Shown: positions 8,191 to 17,989, counted from the first letter of the stretch. The stretch is 64,000 nucleotides of DNA from Gammaproteobacteria bacterium HGW-Gammaproteobacteria-11 (GCA_002840055.1 PGZJ01000004.1:233366-297365); one strand, 5' to 3'. A program made the numbers and translations. The notes: generated by a model from the letters alone, not told the origin.

Positions 8191-9393
8191 TCAGTGGCGC
8201 AAGTCTTTTACCCAGGCCATGCACAACAGGCTGAAAAACAGTGCCGCCGCACCCAACCACAGGGTATCAGCCAGAGCGCCATTGCGGGCCAGCCAGAATT
8301 GCGACAACCAGGGTGCCGCCAACTGGGTCAAACCGTACAGGGCAATCAGGGCAGCCGATAATCTCGGCCCTTGCCCGGGTTGCAGGGCACGCGCCAAACG
8401 CTGAGTAAGCAATACTGCACCAAGAAAACTGCTGCCGATCAACAGACTGCACAGGGCAAGACCCAGGGGAGCCGGTAACATCAGTGCAGCGAGCACCCCG
8501 GACAGTTGCAAGGCATAGTTGAGCAGCAGCATGTTACGGTCGCCAAAACGACTGCCCAGGTGGTTCCAGAGCCAGGTCGAGGGCAGGGCGGCCAGCGAAA
8601 CGATCAACCAGCTGTGGCTGACCATGGCGTCGTTGCTGCCAAGTTGCAGGCTGGCCAGCATGGGCAGAAAGGTCATGGGCAGAATGTAACCGAGACCTGC
8701 GCCGGCATAAGCGTAAAAAAGTGGCAGACTGTGACGGTCAAACAGGGCCTGACGCGCGGGTAAGCTGCTGGTGGTATCAGAACTGCCATGGGTTATGTGC
8801 AAGGTTGCCAATACCTGCCAGCTCCACCAGGCCAAAGGCAGGCTCAACAGTGCGGCGGGCCACCAGCGTTGGGCGTGGCTTAGCCACGGAGCGCTGAGGC
8901 TGACCAGTGCACTGGACAGCAACAAACCGCTGCCCACACCCAGATAGATCAGGCCGCTGGCACGCACCTTGCCCCGGTCCACCAGCCATTCCATGACCAG
9001 CGCGGGAACCAATACAAACACCAGTCCGTTGCTGATGCCATTGAGCAGACGTAGCGCGGCAATCACACTGACAGTGTCGGTCAGGCTAAGCAGCAGCAGT
9101 GTCAGGCAGTGCAGTGCAAGGGCTGCCGGGATGGCGCGTCTGAGCTTGTCCAGGTTCGACCAGCGCATGGCCAGCAGCGCACCCAGTAGATAACCAAGGT
9201 AGTTCCAACTGGCCAGATTGGCAGCCTGGCTGACCAGCAATTGACCATCAGCGACCAGTTGCGGCATCAGCGGCGTAAAGATGAAGCGGCCCAGTCCGTG
9301 AACGACCAGCAGCAGCAGGGCGCCGGCACAGATGACGCGCAAAACGGAGGGATTTGATACAGGCAAGAGGCAACTCCAGGACAGTTGCCGCAT
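8191..9393 (-). CDS. YbfB/YjiJ-type MFS transporter
   Basis: This 400-residue protein has about twelve transmembrane segments. The N-terminal half contains GLGRFIFTPLMPQLV in helix 1 and a Trp-Asn-Tyr-Leu-Gly-Tyr-Leu-x-Gly motif in helix 2, both hallmarks of the YbfB/YjiJ group of the major facilitator superfamily. The substrate is unknown. No strong Shine-Dalgarno sequence precedes the ATG, so the start could lie a few codons further in. It is divergent from the transporter at 9729. Confidence 0.85.
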   Translation of the reverse strand: MRQLSWSCLLPVSNPSVLRVICAGALLLLVVHGLGRFIFTPLMPQLVADGQLLVSQAANLASWNYLGYLLGALLAMRWSNLDKLRRAIPAALALHCLTLLLLSLTDTVSVIAALRLLNGISNGLVFVLVPALVMEWLVDRGKVRASGLIYLGVGSGLLLSSALVSLSAPWLSHAQRWWPAALLSLPLAWWSWQVLATLHITHGSSDTTSSLPARQALFDRHSLPLFYAYAGAGLGYILPMTFLPMLASLQLGSNDAMVSHSWLIVSLAALPSTWLWNHLGSRFGDRNMLLLNYALQLSGVLAALMLPAPLGLALCSLLIGSSFLGAVLLTQRLARALQPGQGPRLSAALIALYGLTQLAAPWLSQFWLARNGALADTLWLGAAALFFSLLCMAWVKDLRH

Positions 9394-9728
9394 GGTAACG
9401 CGGTGATGCCAGACAGGCCAGTCAGTGTCGCGGTGAACGTTTATTCATACGCGCACATGGTCATAAGTCCGGTGAATAAAGCTTATCCTTTCCTCTGATA
9501 GTTTCTGCAGCGCTTGCCGTGCATGGGCTGGGCGGTCTTGTCCTTGTCAGGGCGGACGCGGCCAGCGGTCGGCCGGTCGCGCAGGTGGCCAGATTGGCTT
9601 GTAAAGCGACGGCGCTCGCATAGAATCAGATCAGCCCCGTTATTATGCCGGTCAGGCATTGACTGACAGGCATCCACGCTGGGCTGTGCGATCACAATAA
9701 CAAGTCAGGCACTCAGTGGGAGTGAAGT
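9394..9728. other. 335-bp divergent intergenic region, no gene seen
   Basis: This lies between two divergently transcribed MFS genes and must hold promoters for both. I found no convincing coding frame, RNA gene or repeat in it. The left third is AT-richer, and the region near 9560-9590 is GC-rich and partly palindromic (GGCCAGCGGTCGGCCGG). Confidence 0.5.
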
Positions 9729-11165
9729 ATGAGTCAGTCCGGTGTTTTGAAGCGCTCAACCATTCTTATCCATGGCTCGGTCGGTATTCCCCTCGCCGTC
9801 ATTGGCTACCCGCTGGTGGTCTATCTGCCGCCTTTCTATGCCCAGGAAGTCGGCTTGAACATGGCCTTGATGGCACTGGTGCTGGTCATTGCACGTTTTT
9901 CCGATGTGATAACCGACCCGCTGATCGGTACCCTGAGTGACCGCTGGCAAACCCGAATCGGGCGCCGCAAGCCCTGGTTGTTGATGGGTATGCCGATCAT
10001 GCTGCTGGGCACGGTAATGATCTTCATGCCCCCGGATGGGGTAGGAATCGGGCATTTGCTGCTCTGGACGGTCTTGATGTATCTGGGCTGGACCATGGTC
10101 ACCTTGCCCTACGGCGCCTGGGGTGCCGAGCTGTCACCGGCCTACCATCAACGCAGCCGCGTCACGGCTGCCCGTGAGGGGTTTATTCTGCTGGGCCTGT
10201 TCATGGCCGCTCTGGCCCCGGCGATTGTGCAAAGTCTGGGTAAACGCTACGAAGCCGGTGATACCGAGGGCGCCGTGATGCAGGCGGCCATCTGGCTGTT
10301 GGGCAGTGATGGTCAGCTCAGCACCGGCTATGGCCCGATCCTCGCCGGTATGGCCTGGATGCTGCTGATTCTCCTGCCACTCACCGTGATTCTGGTGGTC
10401 TGCTGCGTCAAGGAGGCGCCACCCAAGTCGGTTCAGCGGACTGAGTGGAAGAAAGGCTTCCGGGTCCTGAAAAACAACGGTCCGTTCAAGCGCATGATGT
10501 TGATTCTGTTGATCGTGGTGACCGGTGAATCTTTCCGCAACGCCCTGTCGGTGTTCTTCATGCAGCATGTTATCCAGATTCAGGCGCACATCGGCTTGAT
10601 GTATCTGGTGTATTTCGGTGTGGGTATTCTCGGCATTCCGTTCTGGCTGATTGCCGGCAAGCGAATCGGCAAGCACAAGGCGTTCTGTGTTGCCGTTGCG
10701 GTATCCAGTGCCAGCATCATTGGCATGTTCTTCCTGCAACCAGGGCAACTGGGGATTTTTGCCGCCATGTTTGCGCTCAAAGGCTTCTGTTTTGCCGCAT
10801 TCCAGTTTTTGCCCCTATCCATGCTCGCCGATATCGTTGATCTGGACACGGCGCGCAGCAAGGAACATCGCACCGGACTGTTCTTTGCCATGTCCGGCAT
10901 GGCGCACAAGCTGGCTATGGCCATCGGTCTGGGCTTGTCACTGGGCCTGCTGGCGCTGGTTGGTTTTGATGCTCAGGCCACCGTGCACAGTGAGTCACAA
11001 TTGATGGCACTGCGTGTGCTGTATATTCTGGGCCCGGTTATTCTGTATATGACCGCCTTCATGATTGCCTGGAAATACCCTCTGACCGCTGAGCGTCAGG
11101 AGCGTATTCATCAGTGGGTCATGCGTCGCAACGTGCGCCTGCAGCTGGAGCCGCAACAGCCCTGA
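9729..11165 (+). CDS. GPH-type (MFS_2) cation:sugar symporter family transporter
   Basis: This 478-residue membrane protein has about twelve transmembrane helices. The loop signature DVITDPLIGTLSDR (about residues 57-70) followed by RIGRRKPW is the diagnostic motif of the glycoside-pentoside-hexuronide (MelB-like) family. Members move sugars with Na+ or H+, but many bacterial relatives have unknown substrates. GGGAG precedes the ATG. A strong hairpin follows the stop, so it is probably monocistronic. Confidence 0.9.
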   Translation: MSQSGVLKRSTILIHGSVGIPLAVIGYPLVVYLPPFYAQEVGLNMALMALVLVIARFSDVITDPLIGTLSDRWQTRIGRRKPWLLMGMPIMLLGTVMIFMPPDGVGIGHLLLWTVLMYLGWTMVTLPYGAWGAELSPAYHQRSRVTAAREGFILLGLFMAALAPAIVQSLGKRYEAGDTEGAVMQAAIWLLGSDGQLSTGYGPILAGMAWMLLILLPLTVILVVCCVKEAPPKSVQRTEWKKGFRVLKNNGPFKRMMLILLIVVTGESFRNALSVFFMQHVIQIQAHIGLMYLVYFGVGILGIPFWLIAGKRIGKHKAFCVAVAVSSASIIGMFFLQPGQLGIFAAMFALKGFCFAAFQFLPLSMLADIVDLDTARSKEHRTGLFFAMSGMAHKLAMAIGLGLSLGLLALVGFDAQATVHSESQLMALRVLYILGPVILYMTAFMIAWKYPLTAERQERIHQWVMRRNVRLQLEPQQP

Positions 11166-11170
11166 TGCGA

Positions 11171-11210
11171 GACCAGGCCGATCCGCAGTATGGGGTCGGC
11201 CTGGTCGTTT
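11171..11210 (+). terminator. Rho-independent-type terminator after the GPH transporter
   Basis: GACCAGGCCGA and TCGGCCTGGTC form a perfect 11-bp stem around a 14-base loop, starting five bases after the stop codon and followed by GTTTAT. Confidence 0.7.
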
Positions 11211-11308
11211 ATGGCTGCCGAATGTGTCCTGACTCCGTTATGCTGTCATCCCATAGCAAGAAACGCGTCAGCGATTCCCCAGGACCCGTCATCAAGGAAG
11301 TTCGGTAT

Positions 11309-13210
11309 ATGTCCCAGCAGTCCCAGTTCAGTCTTCTCGGCAAGCGTCGCTTCCTGCCGTACTTCATAACTCAATTCCTCGGGGCCTTTAACGACAATGT
11401 CTTCAAGCAGGCATTGATTCTGGCCATTCTGTATAAGTTGACCCTGGGCAGTGCGGGTGATGCGGATGGTCAAGGTCAGCGCGATCTGCTGATCAACCTC
11501 TGTGCCATGTTGTTTATCCTGCCGTTTTTTCTGTTTTCAGCGCTAGGCGGTCAGTTCGGCGAGAAGTTTGCCAAGGATGCGCTGATCCGCACCATCAAAC
11601 TGGGCGAGATCGTCATCATGCTGGTCGGTGCTGCCAGCCTGATTTTTGGCAGCCTGCCCTTGATGCTGCTGGTGCTGTTTGGCATGGGCGTACAGTCGGC
11701 GCTGTTTGGGCCGGTCAAATACTCGATTCTGCCCCAGCACTTGCAGGAAGAAGAGCTGGTCGGCGGCAATGGCCTGGTGGAAATGGGCACCTTTCTGGCG
11801 ATTCTCGGCGGTACGCTGTATGCCGGCATTCTTATGTCAGGGGAGCATTGGGCGGCCTGGGTCGGCGCCTCGGTTGTCGTGGTTGCCGTGCTTGGCTATC
11901 TGGCCAGTCACGGTGTGCCACGGGCGCGGGCCAGCGTGCCTGAGCTGCAGCTGGACTGGAATATCTTCCGGCAATCCTGGGCCATCCTGCATCTGGGTCT
12001 GGTCCGCCAGGTGCCCTCGGTATCGCGTTCCTTGCTCGGCAACTCCTGGTTCTGGTTTCTTGGCGCAACCTATCTGACGCAGATCCCCGGTTTTACCAAG
12101 GATTACCTGCACGGCGACGAGAGTGTCGTGACCCTGGTTCTGATGGTGTTCTCGATCGGTATTGCAACCGGCTCGCTGCTCTGTGAGCGTTTGTCCGGGC
12201 GCAAGGTTGAAATCGGTCTGGTGCCCTTCGGTTCCCTGGGACTGACGATTTTTGGCTTGTTGCTCTGGTCCGTGGCGGACAGCGTCGCGCCCTCCGTGGA
12301 CCCGTACAGCTGGTTGTCGCTGCTGGCTCAGCCTGGTGCCTGGTCGATCCTGGGCTGCATTCTGGGTATCGGGATCTTTGGCGGTTTTTATATCGTACCG
12401 CTGTATGCCTTGATTCAATCCCGCACCCAGGAACACGAGCGGGCGCGGGTGATCGCCGCCAACAACATTCTCAATGCCTTGCTGATGGTCTGTTCGGCGC
12501 TGGTGGCGATACTCCTGCTGTCGGTCGCGGGTTTGTCGATTCCGGAGTTGTTCCTGGTCATCTCGCTGATGAACGTGGCGGTCAATACCTATATCTTCAA
12601 GATCGTCCCCGAGTTCAGCATGCGGTTTTTGATCTGGCTGCTGAGCCACTCGATGTACCGCGTTACTCACGATAATCTCGACGCCATACCGGACGAGGGG
12701 AGCTGCGTACTGGTGTGCAACCATGTGTCCTTTGTCGACGCTCTGTTGATTGGCGGGGCAGTACGGCGGCCGGTGCGCTTCGTGATGTACTACAAGATCT
12801 ACAATCTGCCGGTACTGAATTTCATTTTCCGGACCGCAGGGACCATTCCGATTGCCGCTCGGCATGAGGACGAGCAGATATACGAACGGGCTTTCGAGCG
12901 CATTCGAGCCTATCTGGATAACGGCGAGGTGGTGTGCATCTTCCCGGAGGGCAAGCTGACAGCAGACGGTCAGATCAACGAATTTCGCAATGGCATAGTG
13001 CGGATACTCGAGAACAACCCGGTGCCGGTGATTCCCATGGCTCTGCGTGGCCTGTGGGGCAGTTTCTTTAGCCGAGCGCCGCACAAGGGACTGTTTCGCC
13101 GGGTCTGGTCGCGGGTCTGCCTGGTTGCAGGGCAGCCGCTAGCCCCGGAACAGGCCAGCCCGGAGCATTTACAACTGAAGGTAGGAGAACTGCGCGGTAA
13201 CGCCCCTTAG
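11309..13210 (+). CDS. Fused MFS transporter and PlsC-type acyltransferase (LplT-Aas-like)
   Basis: The 633-residue protein joins an N-terminal MFS domain of about 12 helices (residues ~10-420, beginning FLPYFITQFLGAFNDNVFKQ as in LplT) to a C-terminal PlsC acyltransferase. The acyltransferase shows the catalytic HVSFVD (His-x4-Asp) near residue 476 and FPEGKLT near residue 550. In E. coli, LplT flips lysophospholipids and Aas re-acylates them, so this fusion should do both steps at the inner membrane. The AMP-binding (acyl-ACP synthetase) domain of Aas is missing. The ATG at 11309 has AAGGAAG upstream and starts the conserved region. An earlier in-frame start inside the preceding gene is not needed. 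Confidence 0.88.
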   Translation: MSQQSQFSLLGKRRFLPYFITQFLGAFNDNVFKQALILAILYKLTLGSAGDADGQGQRDLLINLCAMLFILPFFLFSALGGQFGEKFAKDALIRTIKLGEIVIMLVGAASLIFGSLPLMLLVLFGMGVQSALFGPVKYSILPQHLQEEELVGGNGLVEMGTFLAILGGTLYAGILMSGEHWAAWVGASVVVVAVLGYLASHGVPRARASVPELQLDWNIFRQSWAILHLGLVRQVPSVSRSLLGNSWFWFLGATYLTQIPGFTKDYLHGDESVVTLVLMVFSIGIATGSLLCERLSGRKVEIGLVPFGSLGLTIFGLLLWSVADSVAPSVDPYSWLSLLAQPGAWSILGCILGIGIFGGFYIVPLYALIQSRTQEHERARVIAANNILNALLMVCSALVAILLLSVAGLSIPELFLVISLMNVAVNTYIFKIVPEFSMRFLIWLLSHSMYRVTHDNLDAIPDEGSCVLVCNHVSFVDALLIGGAVRRPVRFVMYYKIYNLPVLNFIFRTAGTIPIAARHEDEQIYERAFERIRAYLDNGEVVCIFPEGKLTADGQINEFRNGIVRILENNPVPVIPMALRGLWGSFFSRAPHKGLFRRVWSRVCLVAGQPLAPEQASPEHLQLKVGELRGNAP

Positions 13211-13232
13211 GGCCTTACCGGCATAAAGGATG

Positions 13233-13409
13233 TTACTTGGCAGGACGGCCTGGGCGGGGTGCGCCGTAAACCTGGCCACTCTTGCCATTGGGGATGTGCT
13301 GGATTTGCCCGCCTGAGGCGAGGAAAGCATCAATCTGGTTGTCGATTGACTGGCTTGTAGCAACGGCAGCGTCTGCCTTGCGTTTGCTTGGAGCCGTTTT
13401 AGCGGACAT
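13233..13409 (-). CDS. Small basic protein of 58 residues, unknown function
   Basis: A short frame runs from an ATG at 13409 to TAA at 13233. Its N-terminus is Lys/Arg-rich (MSAKTAPSKRKADAA), the middle has SIDNQIDAFLASGGQIQ, and the C-terminus reads GKSGQVYGAPRPGRPAK. AGGTGACC precedes the ATG. Codon choice looks like the host's (third positions mostly G/C), and the basic ends suggest nucleic-acid binding. It is convergent with the MFS-PlsC gene. I do not recognise a named family with certainty. Confidence 0.65.
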   Translation of the reverse strand: MSAKTAPSKRKADAAVATSQSIDNQIDAFLASGGQIQHIPNGKSGQVYGAPRPGRPAK

Positions 13410-13569
13410 TGGTCACCTGCCTGTTCAAAAAGTAGGCGACCCATACTACACGAACCAGCCATCTTTGGCTATGTGAAAACCCCTGAAAGACTTGACATGA
13501 CGGTCTATCAGGGGCAGGCAGTGCTAATTTACAAGTAATTGCTGAAAAACGTAGTTTTGAACTGAACGC

Positions 13570-14049
13570 TTAATGCTGATGGCCGCCGGCACCATGGGCA
13601 TGGCCATGGGCGATTTCTTCTTCGCTGGCTTCGCGTACAGACAGAATCTCGACCTCAAAGGTCAGCTCCTTGCCCGCCAACGGGTGGTTGGTATCGACCT
13701 CGGCCTGGCTCAGGCCGACCTTGACGATACTGACCTGGCGTGGACCCTGTTCGGTCTGGATCACGGCGATCATGCCCGGCTTCCACTTCTTCGCACCCTG
13801 CAGATGCTTGATCTGAACTTTCTGGACAGCATCGTCCTGACGCGGGCCATAGGCCTTGTCCACGGGCAGGGTCACGCTGAAGCTGTCGCCGGCTTGACGC
13901 CCCTCAAGGGCCTCGACCAGACCATCAATCAAGCCGGCCTGGCCATGGAGATAGAGCACCGGGTCATGCTGCCGGGAGCTTTCGATTTCACCTGTGGCAT
14001 CGGACAGGGTGTAGTGAAACTGGACGACACTGTTCTTGCTGATCTGCAT
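13570..14049 (-). CDS. slyD: FKBP-type peptidyl-prolyl isomerase SlyD
   Basis: This 159-residue cytoplasmic chaperone/isomerase starts with the typical VQFHYTLSDATGEIESS and LYLHGQAGLIDGLVEALEG of the FKBP fold. It then has an IF (insert-in-flap) domain with AYGPRQDDAVQKV, and ends in a His-rich tail (HGHAHGAGGHQH) that binds nickel and other metals. The tail is shorter than in E. coli SlyD but is clearly metal-binding. It is transcribed towards the small basic protein gene. Confidence 0.93.
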   Translation of the reverse strand: MQISKNSVVQFHYTLSDATGEIESSRQHDPVLYLHGQAGLIDGLVEALEGRQAGDSFSVTLPVDKAYGPRQDDAVQKVQIKHLQGAKKWKPGMIAVIQTEQGPRQVSIVKVGLSQAEVDTNHPLAGKELTFEVEILSVREASEEEIAHGHAHGAGGHQH

Positions 14050-14120
14050 TGTTATTCGCTCAGGGGAAAATGACAGCGCGCATTATCCCGTGCAACGCCT
14101 GAATTTTCCATCAGGCAGCG

Positions 14121-14729
14121 CTATTTCTCTCCCCAGAGCTCTTCAAGGCGATCATCACGTCCGCAGCGACTGCGGTAGAAGTTGTAGCGTACGGGGTTCT
14201 TCTGATAATAATCCTGATGGTATTCCTCCGCTGGATAGAAGGCAGTCTGGGGCAGAATTTCTGTGACGATCGAGCCTTCGAGCCTGCCTGAGGCAGTCAG
14301 GTTGTCCAATGAGGCGCGGAGAATCTGTTCCTGTTCCGGGTTGGCATGGAACAAGGCACTGCGGTACTGAGGGCCGCTGTCACAGAACTGGGCATTCGGA
14401 GTCAACGGATCAATGGTTGGCCAAAAGGCCTCGACCAGTTGGCTGAAGCTGGTTTTATCCGGGTCGTAGAATACCGCGACCGCTTCTATGTGATCGGTTA
14501 CACCGGCTGAAACATCAGGGTAATTGGCGCTGTCTGCGGTGCCGCCAATGTAGCCCGAGACGGTATCGAGGACGCCAGGAACCTTGTCGAAGTCGGCCTC
14601 GGTACACCAGAAACAGCCGCCGGCAAACACTGCCATACTGCTGCCTTCCGGGCCGCTGGTGAGGGGTTCGTTGGCCTGGCTGGTCAGACTCAGCAGACAA
14701 GCGAGCAAAAACAGCGTGATTTTTTGCAT
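14121..14729 (-). CDS. msrA: Periplasmic peptide-methionine (S)-S-oxide reductase
   Basis: This 202-residue MsrA carries a signal peptide (MQKITLFLLACLLSLTSQA-N), so it should act in the periplasm. The catalytic motif GGCFWC with the nucleophilic Cys lies near residue 38. EYHQDYY is present near residue 168, and a Cys near the C-terminus (RSRCGRDD) could resolve the sulfenic acid. The start is the ATG at 14729, two bases after the msrB stop; a longer in-frame version would destroy the signal peptide. It forms an operon with msrB. Confidence 0.92.
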   Translation of the reverse strand: MQKITLFLLACLLSLTSQANEPLTSGPEGSSMAVFAGGCFWCTEADFDKVPGVLDTVSGYIGGTADSANYPDVSAGVTDHIEAVAVFYDPDKTSFSQLVEAFWPTIDPLTPNAQFCDSGPQYRSALFHANPEQEQILRASLDNLTASGRLEGSIVTEILPQTAFYPAEEYHQDYYQKNPVRYNFYRSRCGRDDRLEELWGEK

Positions 14730-14731
14730 TA

Positions 14732-15253
14732 TCAACTCCTGAGCTCGGGTAGGGCATCGGTTGCCGGTATAAAGCGCAGGGCCACACCGTTGTTGCACCA
14801 GCGTTGCCCGGTAGGCGGTGGACCGTCATTGAACACGTGGCCCTGGTGGCCGCCGCAGCGTGCACAATGGTACTCGGTGCGCGGCCAGATCAGTTTGAAG
14901 TCCTGTTTGGTGCCCATGCTGCCTTCGATTGGCTGGGTAAAGCTTGGCCAGCCGGTACCACTGTCATATTTGTCTTCACTGCGAAACAGCGGCAGGTAGC
15001 AAGCGGCGCAGACATAGGTTCCCGGCTCGTAGACCTTGTCCAGTGGGCTGCTGCCAGCCCGTTCGGTGGCTTCTTCGAACAGCACATTCCATGCCTCTGC
15101 CGACACCTTGTCGCGCCAATGGCTGTGGGGGAGATCCAAAGGGGTAACGGTCATGCCAGTCTCATGTTCCATGGATTCGGCCAGGCTGAATCTGGCCATG
15201 CCAGGCAGCAAGGGAAGGGTAATCAGACCACTCAGCAGGGTTCTGCGTTTCAT
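14732..15253 (-). CDS. msrB: Exported peptide-methionine (R)-S-oxide reductase
   Basis: This 173-residue MsrB begins MKRRTLLSGLITLPLLPGMARFSLAES, a twin-arginine-like or Sec signal. The enzyme domain has both zinc-binding pairs (CAAC and CARC) and the catalytic Cys in RWCNNGVALRF near residue 152. An in-frame ATG 15 bases upstream exists, but GAGG is better placed for 15253. Together with the adjacent msrA it repairs both methionine sulfoxide stereoisomers in exported proteins. Confidence 0.92.
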   Translation of the reverse strand: MKRRTLLSGLITLPLLPGMARFSLAESMEHETGMTVTPLDLPHSHWRDKVSAEAWNVLFEEATERAGSSPLDKVYEPGTYVCAACYLPLFRSEDKYDSGTGWPSFTQPIEGSMGTKQDFKLIWPRTEYHCARCGGHQGHVFNDGPPPTGQRWCNNGVALRFIPATDALPELRS

Positions 15254-15460
15254 CGGGCGTAACCTCATTCAGTTCCAGTTTCAGACTAGGCCCCACGGAA
15301 AAAAGTGCACCTGTAGTAGTCCATCAATCGTTTCATAAGATGTCGTTATCAGAAGTGATCAGGGAGAGCACAGTCTGAACATAATCAGCTATTGTGTCTT
15401 TTCAGTACTGACAGTTACTTTGTGGCACGCTCGGACGCGTTGTTGGTGGCGCCAAACCAC

Positions 15461-15489
15461 TTACTTGTACTGAGTAGTTACTCTAATAT
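15461..15489 (+). promoter_or_regulatory. Possible sigma70 promoter of the serine hydrolase
   Basis: TTACTT and TAATAT are separated by 17 bases, 32 bases upstream of the start codon. The spacer holds a small palindrome, GAGTAGTTACTC (15472-15483), next to the -10, which may be an operator. Confidence 0.4.
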
Positions 15490-15520
15490 CAAAACATATA
15501 ACAATTGTAGAGGTTTTAGC

Positions 15521-16771
15521 ATGAACAGGGTTTTTCATCGCGCCGCTATCTTGCCATTGGCGCTGGCTGCGCTTTTCAGCAGCGTCTCACTCCAGGCTGA
15601 TACAGCCGAACAGAGCAGCTACCGCATTTCAGAACCGCGCTTGCAGATGCTTGGCGGCGCCATGCAGGCTCAGGTGGCAGAGCAGAAGCTGGCAGGTATC
15701 TCTACGCTGGTATGGCAGGATGGCGAGGTGATTCATCGCCAGAATGCCGGTTTCCAGAATGTGGAAAGCCAGACGCCCTTGGCTGACGACACGATTTACA
15801 AGATTTTCTCGCTGACCAAGCCGATCACCGGCACGGCCCTGTTGATGCTGTTCGAAGAGGGCAAGTTCAACCTGGATGATCCGGTGGGTAACTACCTGCC
15901 GGAAATGCGCGATCTGCGTGTTGAGCTACCCGGCTTTCCCGACAAGGCGCTGGAGACCGAGCCCGCCAATCATCCGGTCACCATTCGCGAGCTGATGACC
16001 CATACCGCTGGCTTCAGCTATGGCCGGTTTTCGCAGTCATATACCGACAGTCTGTATGTCAGTGAAGATATCCAGAATATCGACACTACCCTGGCTGACA
16101 TGATGACCAAGCTGAGCCGTATCCCCCTGCGGCAGCAACCCGGCACGCAATGGCACTACAGTATCTCGGTGGATGTACAGGCGCGGCTGGTGGAAGTGCT
16201 GTCAGGCATGGCCTTTGATGAATTCCTGCAGCAGCGCATCTTTACCCCGCTGGGCATGGTCGATACCGGATTCTACGTACCGGAAAGCAAGCAGGATCGT
16301 TTTGCCCTGTCCTATACCCCCACTGAAAGTGGCCTGCAGCCATTTCCCAACGAAGGCTGGTTGAGCAAACCGACCTTTCTCAATGGTGGCGGCGGTCTGG
16401 TATCGACCATGGATGACTACCTGCGCTTTGCCCGCATGCTGTTGAACGAAGGTGAACTGGATGGCGTGCGCCTGCTCAAGCCTGAAACCGTGCGCATGAT
16501 GCGCAGTGATCAGTTGCCCGAAGGCGTAGACGGTCCGAACTGGGCACCGGGCAATACCTTTGGTCTGAATGTCGCCGTGGTAAATGATTCCGTTGCCGCC
16601 GAGCACCTGCCGGTTGATACCTACTGGTGGTGGGGTATTCATGGTCCCTGGATGTGGGTCGACCCAACCAATCAGATCATTACGCTGGGCATGATGCAGA
16701 ATACCGATTATCGTCACTCGCGGGTCGTGCACGGCACCGTCAGCCACATTCTGTACCGCCCAGCACCCTGA
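15521..16771 (+). CDS. Exported beta-lactamase-fold serine hydrolase
   Basis: This 416-residue protein has a signal peptide (MNRVFHRAAILPLALAALFSSVSLQA-D) and the class C beta-lactamase / esterase EstB fold. The catalytic Ser-x-x-Lys is SLTK (about residue 93), and the Tyr motif is HYSISVDVQ (about residue 213). The third motif is HGP rather than KTG, which is common in esterases and D-aminopeptidases of this family and argues against true beta-lactamase activity. GAGG precedes the ATG at 15521; upstream in-frame codons would mask the signal. It appears monocistronic. The substrate is unknown. Confidence 0.88.
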   Translation: MNRVFHRAAILPLALAALFSSVSLQADTAEQSSYRISEPRLQMLGGAMQAQVAEQKLAGISTLVWQDGEVIHRQNAGFQNVESQTPLADDTIYKIFSLTKPITGTALLMLFEEGKFNLDDPVGNYLPEMRDLRVELPGFPDKALETEPANHPVTIRELMTHTAGFSYGRFSQSYTDSLYVSEDIQNIDTTLADMMTKLSRIPLRQQPGTQWHYSISVDVQARLVEVLSGMAFDEFLQQRIFTPLGMVDTGFYVPESKQDRFALSYTPTESGLQPFPNEGWLSKPTFLNGGGGLVSTMDDYLRFARMLLNEGELDGVRLLKPETVRMMRSDQLPEGVDGPNWAPGNTFGLNVAVVNDSVAAEHLPVDTYWWWGIHGPWMWVDPTNQIITLGMMQNTDYRHSRVVHGTVSHILYRPAP

Positions 16772-16783
16772 TCCTCTGGTGTG

Positions 16784-16805
16784 CCCGGTGGCAGCCGCCA
16801 CCGGG
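16784..16805. terminator. Hairpin between convergent serine hydrolase and ABC ATPase genes
   Basis: CCCGGTGGC and GCCACCGGG form a perfect 9-bp stem with a 4-base loop in the 57-bp gap between two convergent stops. It has no clear U-tract on either strand. Confidence 0.5.
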
Positions 16806-16828
16806 ATTCAAAGGCTTGAGCCGATGCC

Positions 16829-17989
16829 TCAGCTGTCTTCGGGGGTATCGGTATCCAGCACCTGTTCCAGCGGCAGTTGTGCATGAACGTTGACACTGCC
16901 CTGCGCGGCAAAGACCACCAGATGGTCTGCGGCAATTCTGATACCCAGACTCTCACCCACCTGATGATCATCGTGGCTGGGGAAAATCGACTCCAGAATG
17001 CTGCCGGTAGGCAGCTGCAGACGGTACAGGGTAGTAGCGCCGAGAAAGGTTTTGCCAATGATGGTCGCGCGCAGGCTGCTGTTGGCCTGGCCGACAATAT
17101 CATCAGGCCGCAGCAACACATCCACTGCACTCCCTGCCGGCAGTTGATAGGCCCGGTTGCCTCGAATCACGCCCAGCTCGGTCTGCACCGTATCCGGTGA
17201 GATCAACTGGCCGCGAATAAAGTAGCCCTGCCCGATAAAACTGGCGACAAAGGGCGTGGCCGGTTCATGGTACAGGTTGTAAGGCGTATCCCACTGCTGC
17301 AGCTTACCGTCACGCAGCACACCTACATGGTCGCTTACGGCAAAGGCTTCGTTCTGGTCATGGGTCACCAGCATGGCGCTGGTGCCGCGGTGCTTGAGAA
17401 TGTCGCGTACTTCGGAGGACAGGCGCCGACGTAGCTCACCATCCAGATTGGAGAAGGGCTCATCCAGCAGCAGCAGCTTGGGGTCCGGTGCCAGAGCGCG
17501 AGCCAGGGCAACACGTTGCTGTTGTCCACCGGACAGCTCGTGCGGGTAACGTTTGCCCAGCTGGCCCAGCTTGACCATATCCAGCAGCTCTTCGACGATG
17601 CGTTTGCGCTCCGGGTGCTTGCTGACGCCGAAGGCAACATTTTCCTGCACGGTCAGATGCGGAAACAGGGCGTAATCCTGGAATACCATGCCTATCCGTC
17701 GCTGCTCGGGCGCAATGCGCTTACCGGGGGCGGACAACTGCTCGCCGGCAAGACGGATTTCGCCCGCCGTGACTGGCTCAAAGCCGGCAATGGCGCGCAA
17801 GGTGGTGGTCTTGCCGCAACCGGATGGCCCCAGCAGGCAGCCGATATCACCGCTACGCAGATGAATATCCAGCTGTGACACCACGGGGTGGCCGGCGTAG
17901 CCGCAGGCCAGTTGGTTCAGTTCCAGGATAATGCTGTTGGCGTCGGCCATATCAGGGTATCCCCGGTCATCAATCAGCGGCTTGGTCAT
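16829..17989 (-). CDS. ABC transporter ATP-binding protein, Fe3+/polyamine (FbpC/PotA-like) type
   Basis: This 386-residue ATPase has Walker [10 protein letters not shown] (about residues 54-62), the signature [15 protein letters not shown] (about 155-169), Walker [13 protein letters not shown] (about 174-185) and the switch His in THDQ. The C-terminal third resembles a TOBE regulatory domain. Its ATG overlaps the argF stop as ATGA, so translation is coupled to argF. A second ATG (17950) is possible. No permease or binding-protein gene is adjacent. The argF-ABC ATPase pair is also known in P. aeruginosa. The transported substrate is not evident. Confidence 0.88.
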   Translation of the reverse strand: MTKPLIDDRGYPDMADANSIILELNQLACGYAGHPVVSQLDIHLRSGDIGCLLGPSGCGKTTTLRAIAGFEPVTAGEIRLAGEQLSAPGKRIAPEQRRIGMVFQDYALFPHLTVQENVAFGVSKHPERKRIVEELLDMVKLGQLGKRYPHELSGGQQQRVALARALAPDPKLLLLDEPFSNLDGELRRRLSSEVRDILKHRGTSAMLVTHDQNEAFAVSDHVGVLRDGKLQQWDTPYNLYHEPATPFVASFIGQGYFIRGQLISPDTVQTELGVIRGNRAYQLPAGSAVDVLLRPDDIVGQANSSLRATIIGKTFLGATTLYRLQLPTGSILESIFPSHDDHQVGESLGIRIAADHLVVFAAQGSVNVHAQLPLEQVLDTDTPEDS

